Assembly (NCBI GenBank): GCA_034432095.1
Contig: DAOUCV010000007.1
Coordinates: 1 to 6,300 of the forward strand
Source of the DNA: DAOUCV01 sp034432095
GTDB lineage: Bacteria > Chloroflexota > Dehalococcoidia > Dehalococcoidales > UBA2162
DNA length: 6,300 nt
Reading direction: 5' to 3'
The notes under the pieces are model-generated. The model did not search any database, had not been told where the DNA came from, and was given only the letters and a program-made list of their open reading frames with translations. Below are positions 1 through 5,929 of the stretch, in pieces; positions within the stretch are counted from its first letter, which is position 1, and every line of letters starts with the position of its first letter. The position numbers were made by a program, and so were the translations under genes.

Positions 1-5
1 TGGTC

Positions 6-18
6 CATACATCCTCCT
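6..18 (-). promoter_or_regulatory. Possible ribosome-binding site and start codon of a leftward gene running off the left edge
   Basis: On the minus strand an A-rich AAAGGAGG stretch ends at 13 and is followed, after a 4-nt spacer, by ATG at 8-6 and then GAC. The reading frame leaves the window after two codons, so nothing can be said about the product. The Shine-Dalgarno match is strong but the spacer is short. An 8-bp inverted repeat (8-15 with 28-35) overlaps the site and could form a hairpin over it. If the tandem repeats at 46-111 are a transposon end, this would be the first gene of that element; this is inference only. Confidence 0.3.
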
Positions 19-45
19 TTTTTCAGAAGGATGTAATACCCCAGT

Positions 46-111
46 CCAGTTTTGAAGCATTAACTGTCCAGTTTTCAAGCGTTAACTGTCCAACTTTCAA
101 AAATTAGTAAG
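46..111. repeat. 22-bp tandem repeats, two good copies and one degenerate copy
   Basis: Units begin at 46, 68 and 90. The first two (46-67 and 68-89) differ at two positions and share CCAGTTTT, AAGC and TTAACTGT. The third (90-111) keeps only the CCA..TTTCAA part. Short direct repeats of this spacing, lying just outside a possible leftward start codon, recall the multiple terminal repeats of IS21-family elements. They could equally be binding sites for a regulator of the flanking genes. No transposase sequence is inside the window to decide. Confidence 0.6.
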
Positions 112-128
112 AATAGTACTTTTGACTA

Positions 129-158
129 TTGACATTTGAGCAGGAAATAGTCTATTCT
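129..158 (+). promoter_or_regulatory. Sigma-70-like promoter for the small zinc-ribbon gene
   Basis: A perfect -35 hexamer TTGACA lies at 129-134, and TATTCT, matching four of six -10 consensus bases, lies at 153-158 with an 18-bp spacer. Transcription would begin near 165, only a few bases upstream of the GGAGG ribosome-binding site at 171-175, giving a very short leader. The arrangement is plausible but rests on hexamer matching alone. Confidence 0.45.
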
Positions 159-170
159 CCATACAAAAAG

Positions 171-175
171 GGAGG
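171..175 (+). promoter_or_regulatory. Ribosome-binding site that fixes the zinc-ribbon start
   Basis: GGAGG followed by a 7-nt spacer precedes ATG at 183. This spacing is ideal and it favours ATG-183 over the in-frame TTG at 129, which overlaps the -35 hexamer and has no comparable ribosome-binding site. Confidence 0.75.
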
Positions 176-182
176 TAAACCG

Positions 183-323
183 ATGCAAGGATACTGTGTT
201 AAATGCCGTGCCAAGAAAGAAATGAGAAACGCCCGACCTATAACCATGAAGAATGGCAAGCCAGCTACTCAAGGCGTATGCCCCACCTGTGGCACCAAGA
301 TGTTCAGGATTGGCAAGAGTTAA
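183..323 (+). CDS. Small zinc-ribbon protein, DUF5679-like
   Basis: This 46-residue protein has two CxxC pairs, Cys5/Cys8 and Cys33/Cys36, separated by 24 residues, which is the layout of a single treble-clef or zinc-ribbon fold binding one zinc ion. The core is basic (RAKKEMRNAR) and ends in CPTCGTKMFRIG. I recognise it as like the DUF5679 family of tiny proteins common in Chloroflexota and some Actinobacteria. Their function is unknown to me; a nucleic-acid or ribosome-associated role is only a guess from size, charge and fold. An upstream in-frame extension to a TTG at 129 would add 18 residues without family features and is rejected because of the ribosome-binding site at 171-175. The gene stands alone and converges on the operon to its right, with 51 bp between the two stop codons. 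No clear terminator hairpin is visible in that gap. Confidence 0.85.
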   Translation: MQGYCVKCRAKKEMRNARPITMKNGKPATQGVCPTCGTKMFRIGKS

Positions 324-374
324 AGCCGGGCAGGCAGGGGAAAACGGTTCAGATTATTAAATAACTCTAAGGTG

Positions 375-1175
375 TCAGGCATCAAAAGGGCTCTTGGTAC
401 CTTCAGCTATTAAAGCGGCACCAAGAGATGCTACAATCTGTGGCTCTTCAGGGACCAGAGTGCAGATATTTAATGTCTCCTCTATGCTCTGAACCAGCCC
501 GATATCTTTTGCCCCGCCACCAGCTAGGGCAATATCTTGCTCAATTCCCAGCCTCTCCATCAGATTTTGAACTTTGGCGGCCAGGGCACGATGAACCCCA
601 GCCAGGATGTCCTCTTTCGCCGCACCCTCAGCAATCCGGGATATCGCTTCTGTTTCGGAAAATACCGCACAGCCAGTATTAAAGTCAATTTTCCTTTTAG
701 ACTTAAGGGATAGCGGTCCGACCTCCCCAAGGTCAATCTGGAGTACATGGGCAATTATCTGCAAAAACCGGCCGCTCCCACCAGCACATTTCTCACTCAG
801 TAGAAAGGCAATAGCCCTCCCCTTATCATCCAGCTTAATAACCCTGCTGAATTGTCCCCCGATATCAACCAGCGTCCGGACGGAGGGAAACAAGCGGAAT
901 ATCCCCCGGCTCTGGCAGGATATATCGGTAATCACCCGATGGGCAAAGGGCACATTAGACCCGCCATAACCGGTAGCCACGATACAGGCTATATCTCCAA
1001 AAGACACGATTGCCTTTTTCAGTGCTCCTGCTACTACCTCATCAGCCGTAAGCTTATAGTTTCCCCCCGAGGGGACTATATGGTAGGAGATAAGTTTGCT
1101 TCCGGCCAGTACGACGGCTTTGGAAAAGGCGGAGCCGATATCAACTCCAACAAAATAAGGCATCGGCTGACTCAC
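375..1175 (-). CDS. BadF/BadG/BcrA/BcrD-type ATPase, second ATPase subunit (BzdQ position)
   Basis: This 266-residue protein belongs to the ASKHA ATPases that activate 2-hydroxyacyl-CoA dehydratases and benzoyl-CoA reductases. Visible motifs are phosphate-1 GVDIGSAFSK (residues 10-19), the phosphate-2 region DIGGQ (104-108), SEKCAGGSGRFL with Cys130, NTGCAVFSETEA with Cys169, and the adenosine motif AGGGAKDIG (218-226). Cys130 and Cys169 match the two cysteines that, in the family, bridge one [4Fe-4S] cluster between two ATPase subunits. It hydrolyses ATP to push a low-potential electron into the catalytic subunits, in the cytoplasm. One oddity is that the usual Asp after DIGGQ is Phe109, whereas its neighbour keeps Asp; this subunit may be a weaker ATPase. 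The start is GTG, sharing a 4-nt GTGA overlap with the upstream stop, which implies translational coupling. ATG at 1163 is an alternative start. It is the last gene of the operon. Confidence 0.88.
   Translation of the reverse strand: MSQPMPYFVGVDIGSAFSKAVVLAGSKLISYHIVPSGGNYKLTADEVVAGALKKAIVSFGDIACIVATGYGGSNVPFAHRVITDISCQSRGIFRLFPSVRTLVDIGGQFSRVIKLDDKGRAIAFLLSEKCAGGSGRFLQIIAHVLQIDLGEVGPLSLKSKRKIDFNTGCAVFSETEAISRIAEGAAKEDILAGVHRALAAKVQNLMERLGIEQDIALAGGGAKDIGLVQSIEETLNICTLVPEEPQIVASLGAALIAEGTKSPFDA
384..427 (-). terminator. Terminator-like hairpin inside the end of the last operon gene
   Basis: On the minus strand an 11-bp stem forms between 427-417 and 401-391, with a 15-nt loop; one pair is G-U in RNA and would be a mismatch if read from the plus strand. 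It is followed directly by CCCTTTT (390-384). The hairpin lies in the final codons, before the TGA at 377-375, so termination here would remove the stop codon. The T-tract is short, so this may be a weak or partial terminator, or simply a structured 3' end that protects the mRNA. Confidence 0.3.
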
Positions 1176-2017
1176 ACAAAGAACTTAGTCTCTTGCAAAC
1201 GGCGTTCGCTTCTGACCAAGGGTAAGCCACTCTTAATCGCTTGCTGAGCCGCGTCCCTGCCAAGGAGAGCGGCACCAATAGCCCCGGTAACCAGTGGGTC
1301 GGGCGGTATCAATACCGAATAGCCGAGCTTCGCCTCTAAAGCCCTGACCAAGCCGATATTCTTAGCCCCGCCACCGGTAACGGCTACATCCTTCTCTATC
1401 TTCAGGCGGCTCGCCATGGCATATATCCTGGTGGCAATGGCTTCGTGAAGACCAGCCACCAGGTCCTCAACTGGCACGCCCTCAGAAAGTTTAGCCACTG
1501 CCTCCTGTTCCGCAAATACGGTGCAGGTGTTGCTTATCACCACCCTATTTTTAGCCGCTAATGATAAAGTGCCCATGTCTTCCAGTTTCACCCCGAGTCC
1601 CTCAGCCATCAACTCAAGAAATCTCCCTGTCCCGGCGGCGCATTTATCGTTCATTACGAAGTCTACCGGCCGACCATTATTCAACTTTATCGCCTTACAG
1701 TCCTGACCGCCGATATCGATGACCGTTCTGGCGGTAGGCAGTAGATAGCCAACCCCTCTGGCATGGCAGGATATTTCCGTTATTTGCTTATCAGCGAAGG
1801 GAACATTGATTCTGCCGTAGCCGGTAGCCACCACATAGGTTATATCATCGAAGGATAACCCTGCCCGAGTCAGGGCTTCCTCCATTACTTTATAAGCCAG
1901 CTTTCTTTGTTCGGGACCAGTGGCGGCAACCAATGAAGCCAGTATCGCCTCATCCATAATTACCACTTTGGTCATTCTCGAACCAATATCTACCCCGGCA
2001 AAATACATTTCTTTCAA
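1172..2017 (-). CDS. BadF/BadG/BcrA/BcrD-type ATPase, first ATPase subunit (BzdP position)
   Basis: This 281-residue ASKHA-fold ATPase of the HgdC/BcrD/BzdP group is the canonical member of the pair. Motifs in order are GVDIGSRMTK (8-17), TGYGR (65-69), the complete phosphate-2 motif DIGGQDCKAI (101-110), NDKCAAGTGRFLE with Cys126, SNTCTVFAEQEA with Cys165, and TGGGAKNIG (214-222). Cys126 and Cys165 are the expected ligands of the shared [4Fe-4S] cluster. With the next gene product it should form a heterodimeric ATP-driven electron activator. The length fits BzdP-type subunits (about 280-290 residues) and not the longer Thauera BcrA. TTG at 2017 is chosen as start because GGAGAGG (2030-2024) sits 6 nt upstream. 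ATG at 2008 (residue 4) is the alternative, with poorer spacing. The gap to the upstream stop is 2 nt, and its own stop overlaps the next start. Confidence 0.9.
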   Translation of the reverse strand: MKEMYFAGVDIGSRMTKVVIMDEAILASLVAATGPEQRKLAYKVMEEALTRAGLSFDDITYVVATGYGRINVPFADKQITEISCHARGVGYLLPTARTVIDIGGQDCKAIKLNNGRPVDFVMNDKCAAGTGRFLELMAEGLGVKLEDMGTLSLAAKNRVVISNTCTVFAEQEAVAKLSEGVPVEDLVAGLHEAIATRIYAMASRLKIEKDVAVTGGGAKNIGLVRALEAKLGYSVLIPPDPLVTGAIGAALLGRDAAQQAIKSGLPLVRSERRLQETKFFV

Positions 2018-2019
2018 AA

Positions 2020-3348
2020 CTAACCTCTCCTAGTTGACTCCAGGGTTTCAATGAAAGCATCTATCCTGGCTCGGGTATCCGCCTCAGAGTAGGAACTGAT
2101 ATCCACAATATCGCTCTCCAGGATCAGCGAGGGAATGTCCCTGTATATCTTCTTCAGCAGGTTCAATTGCCAGATCAGGCCGGGGTGCCAAGTACGGCAA
2201 GAAAACGCCTCATGCATTACCACCCCGTCTATTCTATAATCCTCGATGTACTGTATCAGGCGTTCCACGTCAGGATGGGAGCCGGGGCGCTTCTTTGCTC
2301 TATCGTACCAGTAGGTCCAGTACTTCAGCCACCTCCAGGCGATATGCTCCAGAGGGTGGCTAATCCTGGTCAAATCCACGTCAAAGTTGTAGATAGCCTC
2401 TACATTACGATAGGTGGTCTCGACCGGGAAAACGGCCCCCTTACTATTAAAGTAGTTAAAATCGTTCAGGGCAAACCACGCCGGCAGTCCCCCACCCCAG
2501 AGCAACCGATACTTCTCATCGGGAACAACCCCTTCCCTATTGGCTATCTTGTGTTGCAACTCATCGTATAAGTCCTTGAAAAAGTCATAGGCTTCCTGAG
2601 TACCCATCATAAAGGCTATGGGCACCATGGTATTCATGGCGTCCCCCGTATCCATCGGGCAGGGAATAGCCTTACGCAACTCGTAAGCCTCCCAAATCAT
2701 GTTCCAGGTCTTGTCAGTTAAGTCAACAAGCTCGCTTAACCTGTCCCAGTCCATCTTTTTGCCTGTCTGCTTCTCAAGAAACCCTATCAGACCGCTAAGT
2801 TGCTGAACTATGTACTTTATATAGTAATCCTGGACTTCACGGTAGTCATAGTCTGCCTCGTATGGTGGCCAGGGGAGCTCTACCACGTAGACGGGTACAT
2901 CAGGCATATAATGCTGGGCGGCCTGATACCACTTATTTCTGGGGTCGCAAACCATCTGTCCACTGCCCAGCATCATATCCGGCTTTACCTGTCCTCCCCA
3001 GGGAGCATCCGGCGGCATTTCACCCAGTTCGGCACGCCAGGCATCAAAGCCAAGACCGCACAGGGCATAGGTGCAAAGGGAACGGGAAAAATTCTCTGCC
3101 TCAGCCTTCTCCAGAAACCGCTGAGCGTCGCGTTTGGCCGCACAGATACCGGCGTAGTTCTCCGTCCACATCGGGACGATATCCATAGCCCGGATAATCT
3201 CATCATAGGCGCAGGCGATAAAAGTATAGGCTACCAGCTTACCCTCCTGCTTGGCTCTTTGGGCTCTCAAGGTCAGCTCCCGGCTCATTCTGGGCACTTT
3301 AGCCGCTGCCTCAGTAGCGTGTGCTCTTGGTTTCCTCTCCCCTGTCAT
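2020..3348 (-). CDS. Benzoyl-CoA reductase subunit B / 2-hydroxyacyl-CoA dehydratase alpha-like (BcrB/BzdO-like)
   Basis: This 442-residue protein is of the HgdA/BcrB family, the larger catalytic subunit that shares iron-sulfur clusters with the BcrC-like partner and handles the acyl-CoA. Recognisable blocks are YTFIACAYDEIIRAMDI (41-57), PMWTENYAGICAAKRDA (59-75), LCTYALCGLGF (91-101), GSGQMVCDPR (128-137) and AFSCRTWHPG (381-390). By family comparison, Cys46, Cys134 and Cys384 are the likeliest three cysteine ligands of an iron-sulfur cluster; Cys69, Cys92, Cys97 and Cys230 are also present. The WTENYAGICAAKR block and the length of about 440 residues favour benzoyl-CoA reductase B subunits over simple dehydratases. 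The ATG at 3348 overlaps the previous stop by 4 nt (ATGA), with GGAGGAGG just upstream, so translation is probably coupled. Benzoate is the leading substrate guess, but other aromatic acyl-CoAs cannot be excluded. Confidence 0.87.
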   Translation of the reverse strand: MTGERKPRAHATEAAAKVPRMSRELTLRAQRAKQEGKLVAYTFIACAYDEIIRAMDIVPMWTENYAGICAAKRDAQRFLEKAEAENFSRSLCTYALCGLGFDAWRAELGEMPPDAPWGGQVKPDMMLGSGQMVCDPRNKWYQAAQHYMPDVPVYVVELPWPPYEADYDYREVQDYYIKYIVQQLSGLIGFLEKQTGKKMDWDRLSELVDLTDKTWNMIWEAYELRKAIPCPMDTGDAMNTMVPIAFMMGTQEAYDFFKDLYDELQHKIANREGVVPDEKYRLLWGGGLPAWFALNDFNYFNSKGAVFPVETTYRNVEAIYNFDVDLTRISHPLEHIAWRWLKYWTYWYDRAKKRPGSHPDVERLIQYIEDYRIDGVVMHEAFSCRTWHPGLIWQLNLLKKIYRDIPSLILESDIVDISSYSEADTRARIDAFIETLESTRRG

Positions 3349-4520
3349 CTTCCTCCTCCGTTAGCCATCATTTCCAAAAATGCCTGGACCCTGGTGCGTA
3401 GACGGGCAATCGTTGACATTGAGTATTCGTCCTCAAGATAAAGCACCGGCGTGCCCAGCGATTCTATATAGCTCTTCATCGCCGGTACTTCAAAGCCAAA
3501 GGGGTCACAGTATTTGTAGATATAGAGCACTACACCACCAACCTTAAAATCCTTAACCATTTGACCGATATGACCAAACCTGTCTTCCAGATATTCCCGG
3601 TAGCTCGCCTTCATTTCCCGATAAGTCCGACCACATTTTATCTTTCTCAGGTACCGCTCAGCGATGCCATCGATAGGGTCATCAGTTACGTCTACTAAAG
3701 GAAAGTATTCCCTGGCGCCGGGACACAAATCATCGGCTACCACTTGAGCACCGCTATCCTCAATCAGGTCAATAAGAGCTACATCGTCTATCTGAGCACC
3801 GACAACCATTATTCTGGCTGATTTCCCGGCCGGAACGCTCGCTCTCTGCTTAACCTCACGAATAATGTCAGCCAGTAAATCATTACCCTCATCTACCGGA
3901 ATGCCCATCACAGCCACTAATGTTTTGGCTACTTCTGTGCCGGAGATTAAGGGTGGGTCTGATTTCCTCAGTTCATAGAGCTCCCTCACCTTAGCCCGGT
4001 TTTGATTATAGACCCTGACAGCCTGAGCCAGGCTTTCGTTAGAAATCTCCTTCCCGGCAAACCTCTCCAGACTGTTTTTGAATGTATTTAGCACAGCTTT
4101 AAAGAATTCAAGCGATGAGTCATCGGCCGAATGGGGAAGATTGATGAGATGGGAGTAGGGAAGGTTAAGGTTATACTTCCATATATCATAAGTCCGGCAG
4201 ATACTATCGCAGGCATGAGGTATAACCAGACCGTCCAGGAAGTCGTAACTGCCCTTGAGTGCCATATCAAAGCAGCTACGAACCAGAGGGCAGACGATGG
4301 TCTCCATCTGGGTATCAGCCCGGGTAATTGGCTCGCTGACACTCCCCTTTATCCTGAAGGGGACAAAGCCAGCCGCAGTTATGACCTCAAGGGGGACGTA
4401 AGCACACAAATAGCCTATGAGCTTCCGGCCCTGGCGCTTAAGCTCCCTGGCTCGATAGCCGTAATCCCGGTAATATTTATCTACTGCTGCTAATCCCCTG
4501 AGGTTGTTTACCAACCCCAT
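3345..4520 (-). CDS. Benzoyl-CoA reductase subunit C / 2-hydroxyacyl-CoA dehydratase beta-like (BcrC/BzdN-like)
   Basis: This 391-residue protein is of the HgdB/BcrC family, the smaller catalytic subunit paired with the BcrB-like protein. Diagnostic stretches are IGYLCAYVPLEVITAAGFVPFR (positions 35-56), CFDMALKGSYDFLDG (83-97), IPHACDSICRTYDIW (100-114), and the C-terminal block KYCDPFGFEVPAMKSY (336-351) followed by LEDEYS and LRTRVQAFLEM. Cys39, Cys104 and Cys338 match the three cysteines that hold an iron-sulfur cluster in this family. No transmembrane or signal segment is seen, so the protein is cytoplasmic. ATG at 4520 is directly preceded by AAAAGGGG, and a further AAGGGGG lies 10 nt upstream; both are part of the repeat element at 4521-4594. 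The gene lies 117 bp after the CoA-transferase stop and its own stop overlaps the next start by 4 nt. The length agrees with BzdN/BcrC (about 380-390). Confidence 0.88.
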   Translation of the reverse strand: MGLVNNLRGLAAVDKYYRDYGYRARELKRQGRKLIGYLCAYVPLEVITAAGFVPFRIKGSVSEPITRADTQMETIVCPLVRSCFDMALKGSYDFLDGLVIPHACDSICRTYDIWKYNLNLPYSHLINLPHSADDSSLEFFKAVLNTFKNSLERFAGKEISNESLAQAVRVYNQNRAKVRELYELRKSDPPLISGTEVAKTLVAVMGIPVDEGNDLLADIIREVKQRASVPAGKSARIMVVGAQIDDVALIDLIEDSGAQVVADDLCPGAREYFPLVDVTDDPIDGIAERYLRKIKCGRTYREMKASYREYLEDRFGHIGQMVKDFKVGGVVLYIYKYCDPFGFEVPAMKSYIESLGTPVLYLEDEYSMSTIARLRTRVQAFLEMMANGGGR

Positions 4521-4594
4521 CCCCTTTTATCCCCCTTCCCCTTTACAATGGAAAGGGGAGATGTTTATTTGAGAGGGACTTCGTCCCTCTCAAA
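4521..4594 (+). repeat. Composite palindromic repeat, copy 1 (two hairpins)
   Basis: This non-coding element fills most of the gap between the CoA-transferase and the BcrC-like gene. Hairpin one pairs 4537-4544 with 4552-4559 (8 bp, 7-nt loop). Hairpin two is a perfect 12-bp stem, 4568-4579 with 4583-4594, with a 3-nt loop. Neither is followed by a T-tract on either strand, so it is not a standard intrinsic terminator, although the second stem is very stable. An inverted relative lies at 5930-6003: they share an exact 12-mer (CCCCCTTCCCCT, 4531-4542 here) and the same order of hairpins. The purine-rich side faces the BcrC-like start codon. Confidence 0.6.
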
Positions 4595-4637
4595 CTCCCA
4601 ATAGTTTTATAGGCATTGCCTCTCTTTAATCTCTTAA

Positions 4638-5846
4638 TTAGATTGTCACTCCTTCTTCCTTCAACTTAGCGATGTCTTCCCAACTATAACCCAGTTCCAG
4701 TAATATCTCCTCGGTGTGTTGACCAAGCTCAGGCGCTTCCCGTTTGATTGAGGCCGGGGTCTCATGAAATGTCCAGGGGAAGCCGAGCATCTTTATTTTA
4801 CCCCACACCGGATGGTCGAACTCAACAATATAATTGTTAGCCAATGCTTGAGGGTCATTAAACACCTCGCTAGCTGACTGCACAGGGGTATAGATTATGT
4901 TCTCTCTCTTGAAAATCTCCATCCATTCATCCCTCGTCTTGGTAGCAAACCTCTCATCCAGAATCGCCACAAGTTCCTTACAATGGTCATGTCTCGCCTC
5001 TATGGTGTTGAACCTGGGGTCATGCTCCAGTTCCTCCAAACCCATTGCCTTACATACATTCGGCCAGTATTTATCTGGCTGGAGGTGAGCGATGACAATC
5101 CATTTGTCATCCTTACACTTATAGTGGTTATAGATTGGATTACCCGCTTCAGCCCTAACATATCTGGGGATTTCCTGTCCCAAAATCCCGGGGGCGGCAA
5201 AATTGACTCCGTTTAAAGCAATCAGGGCGCCCATCAAGGATGTATCTACCAGCTGCCCTTTACCTGTCTTCTCTCTGGCATAGAGGGCGGCGGTAACTGC
5301 CCAGGCACAAACAAGACCACCCAGCTCATCACCCATCCCCGGGATAAAAGTCGCCGGTGGGCCACCCCGTTCCCCCGCCATCATCATCGTCCCGGACCTG
5401 GCTATGCCGGTATAGTCAAAAGAAAGCATGTCGGCATCGGGACCTTCCCGTCCCCAGCCAGAAGCATGGGCATAGATAAGACGTGGGTTTATAGCGGAAA
5501 GTACTTCGTAATCAATCCCCAGCCTCTTAGGAGCGTTTATATTCAGATTGGTCAAGAAAACATCCGCCCGTTTAATCAACTCAAAAAATATCTTCTTCCC
5601 CTTTTCCGTGGTCAAATCCAGGACAATACTCCTCTTGTTCCGATTGCAACTTTCAAAGTAAAAATTTCGCCCCTTCAAACCGGTATCAGCGCCAATGATT
5701 CTCATCATCCCCCTTCCCGCGTCGCCTGTCTTAGGCTCCACCTTAATCACATCAGCACCAAGGTCACCCAGTCTCATGCCGGCGACAGGCCCCTGCTGAA
5801 ACTGAGTTAGCTCTACCACTCTAACCCCATCTAAAGGTCCAGCCAT
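4638..5846 (-). CDS. Class III (CaiB/BaiF family) CoA-transferase
   Basis: This 402-residue protein is of the formyl-CoA transferase / CaiB / AMACR family, which moves CoA between carboxylic acids without free intermediates, in the cytoplasm. The N-terminus MAGPLDGVRVVELTQ and the block LGDLGADVIKVEP (27-39) are hallmarks. GKGQLVDTSLMGAL (195-208) carries Asp201, the expected catalytic aspartate by family alignment. The C-terminal stretch IIYTPVQSASEVFNDPQ (317-333) is also typical. The start at 5846 is chosen because GGAGG (5857-5853) sits 6 nt upstream; a longer form from ATG 5891 would add 15 basic residues that translate the leader hairpin. It is the first gene of the leftward block, so it may activate the acid that the downstream reductase uses. 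Sequence alone does not tell the acid; benzoate, a substituted benzoate or another carboxylate are all possible. In Had- and Fld-type clusters a similar CoA-transferase serves a 2-hydroxyacyl-CoA dehydratase, which is the main alternative pathway. Confidence 0.87.
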   Translation of the reverse strand: MAGPLDGVRVVELTQFQQGPVAGMRLGDLGADVIKVEPKTGDAGRGMMRIIGADTGLKGRNFYFESCNRNKRSIVLDLTTEKGKKIFFELIKRADVFLTNLNINAPKRLGIDYEVLSAINPRLIYAHASGWGREGPDADMLSFDYTGIARSGTMMMAGERGGPPATFIPGMGDELGGLVCAWAVTAALYAREKTGKGQLVDTSLMGALIALNGVNFAAPGILGQEIPRYVRAEAGNPIYNHYKCKDDKWIVIAHLQPDKYWPNVCKAMGLEELEHDPRFNTIEARHDHCKELVAILDERFATKTRDEWMEIFKRENIIYTPVQSASEVFNDPQALANNYIVEFDHPVWGKIKMLGFPWTFHETPASIKREAPELGQHTEEILLELGYSWEDIAKLKEEGVTI

Positions 5847-5852
5847 TCTGTA

Positions 5853-5857
5853 CCTCC
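5853..5857 (-). promoter_or_regulatory. Ribosome-binding site that fixes the CoA-transferase start
   Basis: AAAAGGAGG on the minus strand, with its GGAGG core here and a 6-nt spacer to ATG 5846, is the strongest ribosome-binding site in the operon. It lies 5 nt downstream of the hairpin at 5887-5863, so hairpin formation would leave it exposed. Confidence 0.75.
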
Positions 5858-5862
5858 TTTTG

Positions 5863-5887
5863 TAAAGAGAGACTTTGCCCCTCTTTA
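5863..5887 (-). repeat. Leader hairpin just upstream of the CoA-transferase ribosome-binding site
   Basis: In the minus-strand RNA an 11-bp stem closes on an AAA loop. Nine pairs are Watson-Crick and two are G-U. Read on the plus strand the same two positions are A-C mismatches, so the fold is intact only in the mRNA sense. The element resembles hairpin two of the repeat at 4568-4594 and the hairpin at 5932-5953 (AGAG-rich arm, CTCT-rich arm, short loop). It could be a 5' stabilising stem, a regulator target, or a degraded repeat copy. A weaker related sequence lies at 5901-5921. Confidence 0.5.
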
Positions 5888-5929
5888 ACACCCTAAGGGA
5901 TAAAGAGGCTTCACTCTCCTTCGGGGGGG

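Noticed and set aside
46..111. CRISPR array
   Set aside because: The units are directly adjacent with no spacers, there are only two and a half copies, and no cas gene is near.
852..1247. Plus-strand open frame of 131 codons opposite the ATPase genes
   Set aside because: It spans the junction of two confident ATPase genes on the other strand, with no family features; it is a shadow frame.
2800..3441. Long plus-strand open frame of 213 codons opposite the BcrB-like gene
   Set aside because: It lies antisense to a strongly recognised subunit, has no recognisable domain, and its composition is that expected of the complementary frame of a conserved gene.
4131..4493. Plus-strand open frame of 120 codons opposite the BcrC-like gene
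   Set aside because: It is antisense to the conserved N-terminal half of the BcrC-like protein and resembles no known family.
375..5846. Simple 2-hydroxyacyl-CoA dehydratase cluster (Had- or Fld-type) as the main call
   Set aside because: Those systems have one homodimeric activator; here two different ATPases and BcrB/BcrC-like sequence blocks point to the benzoyl-CoA reductase type. Kept as the alternative.
5847..5891. Longer CoA-transferase start at ATG 5891
   Set aside because: The added 15 residues translate the leader hairpin and the strong ribosome-binding site, and family members begin close to the MAGPLDG sequence.
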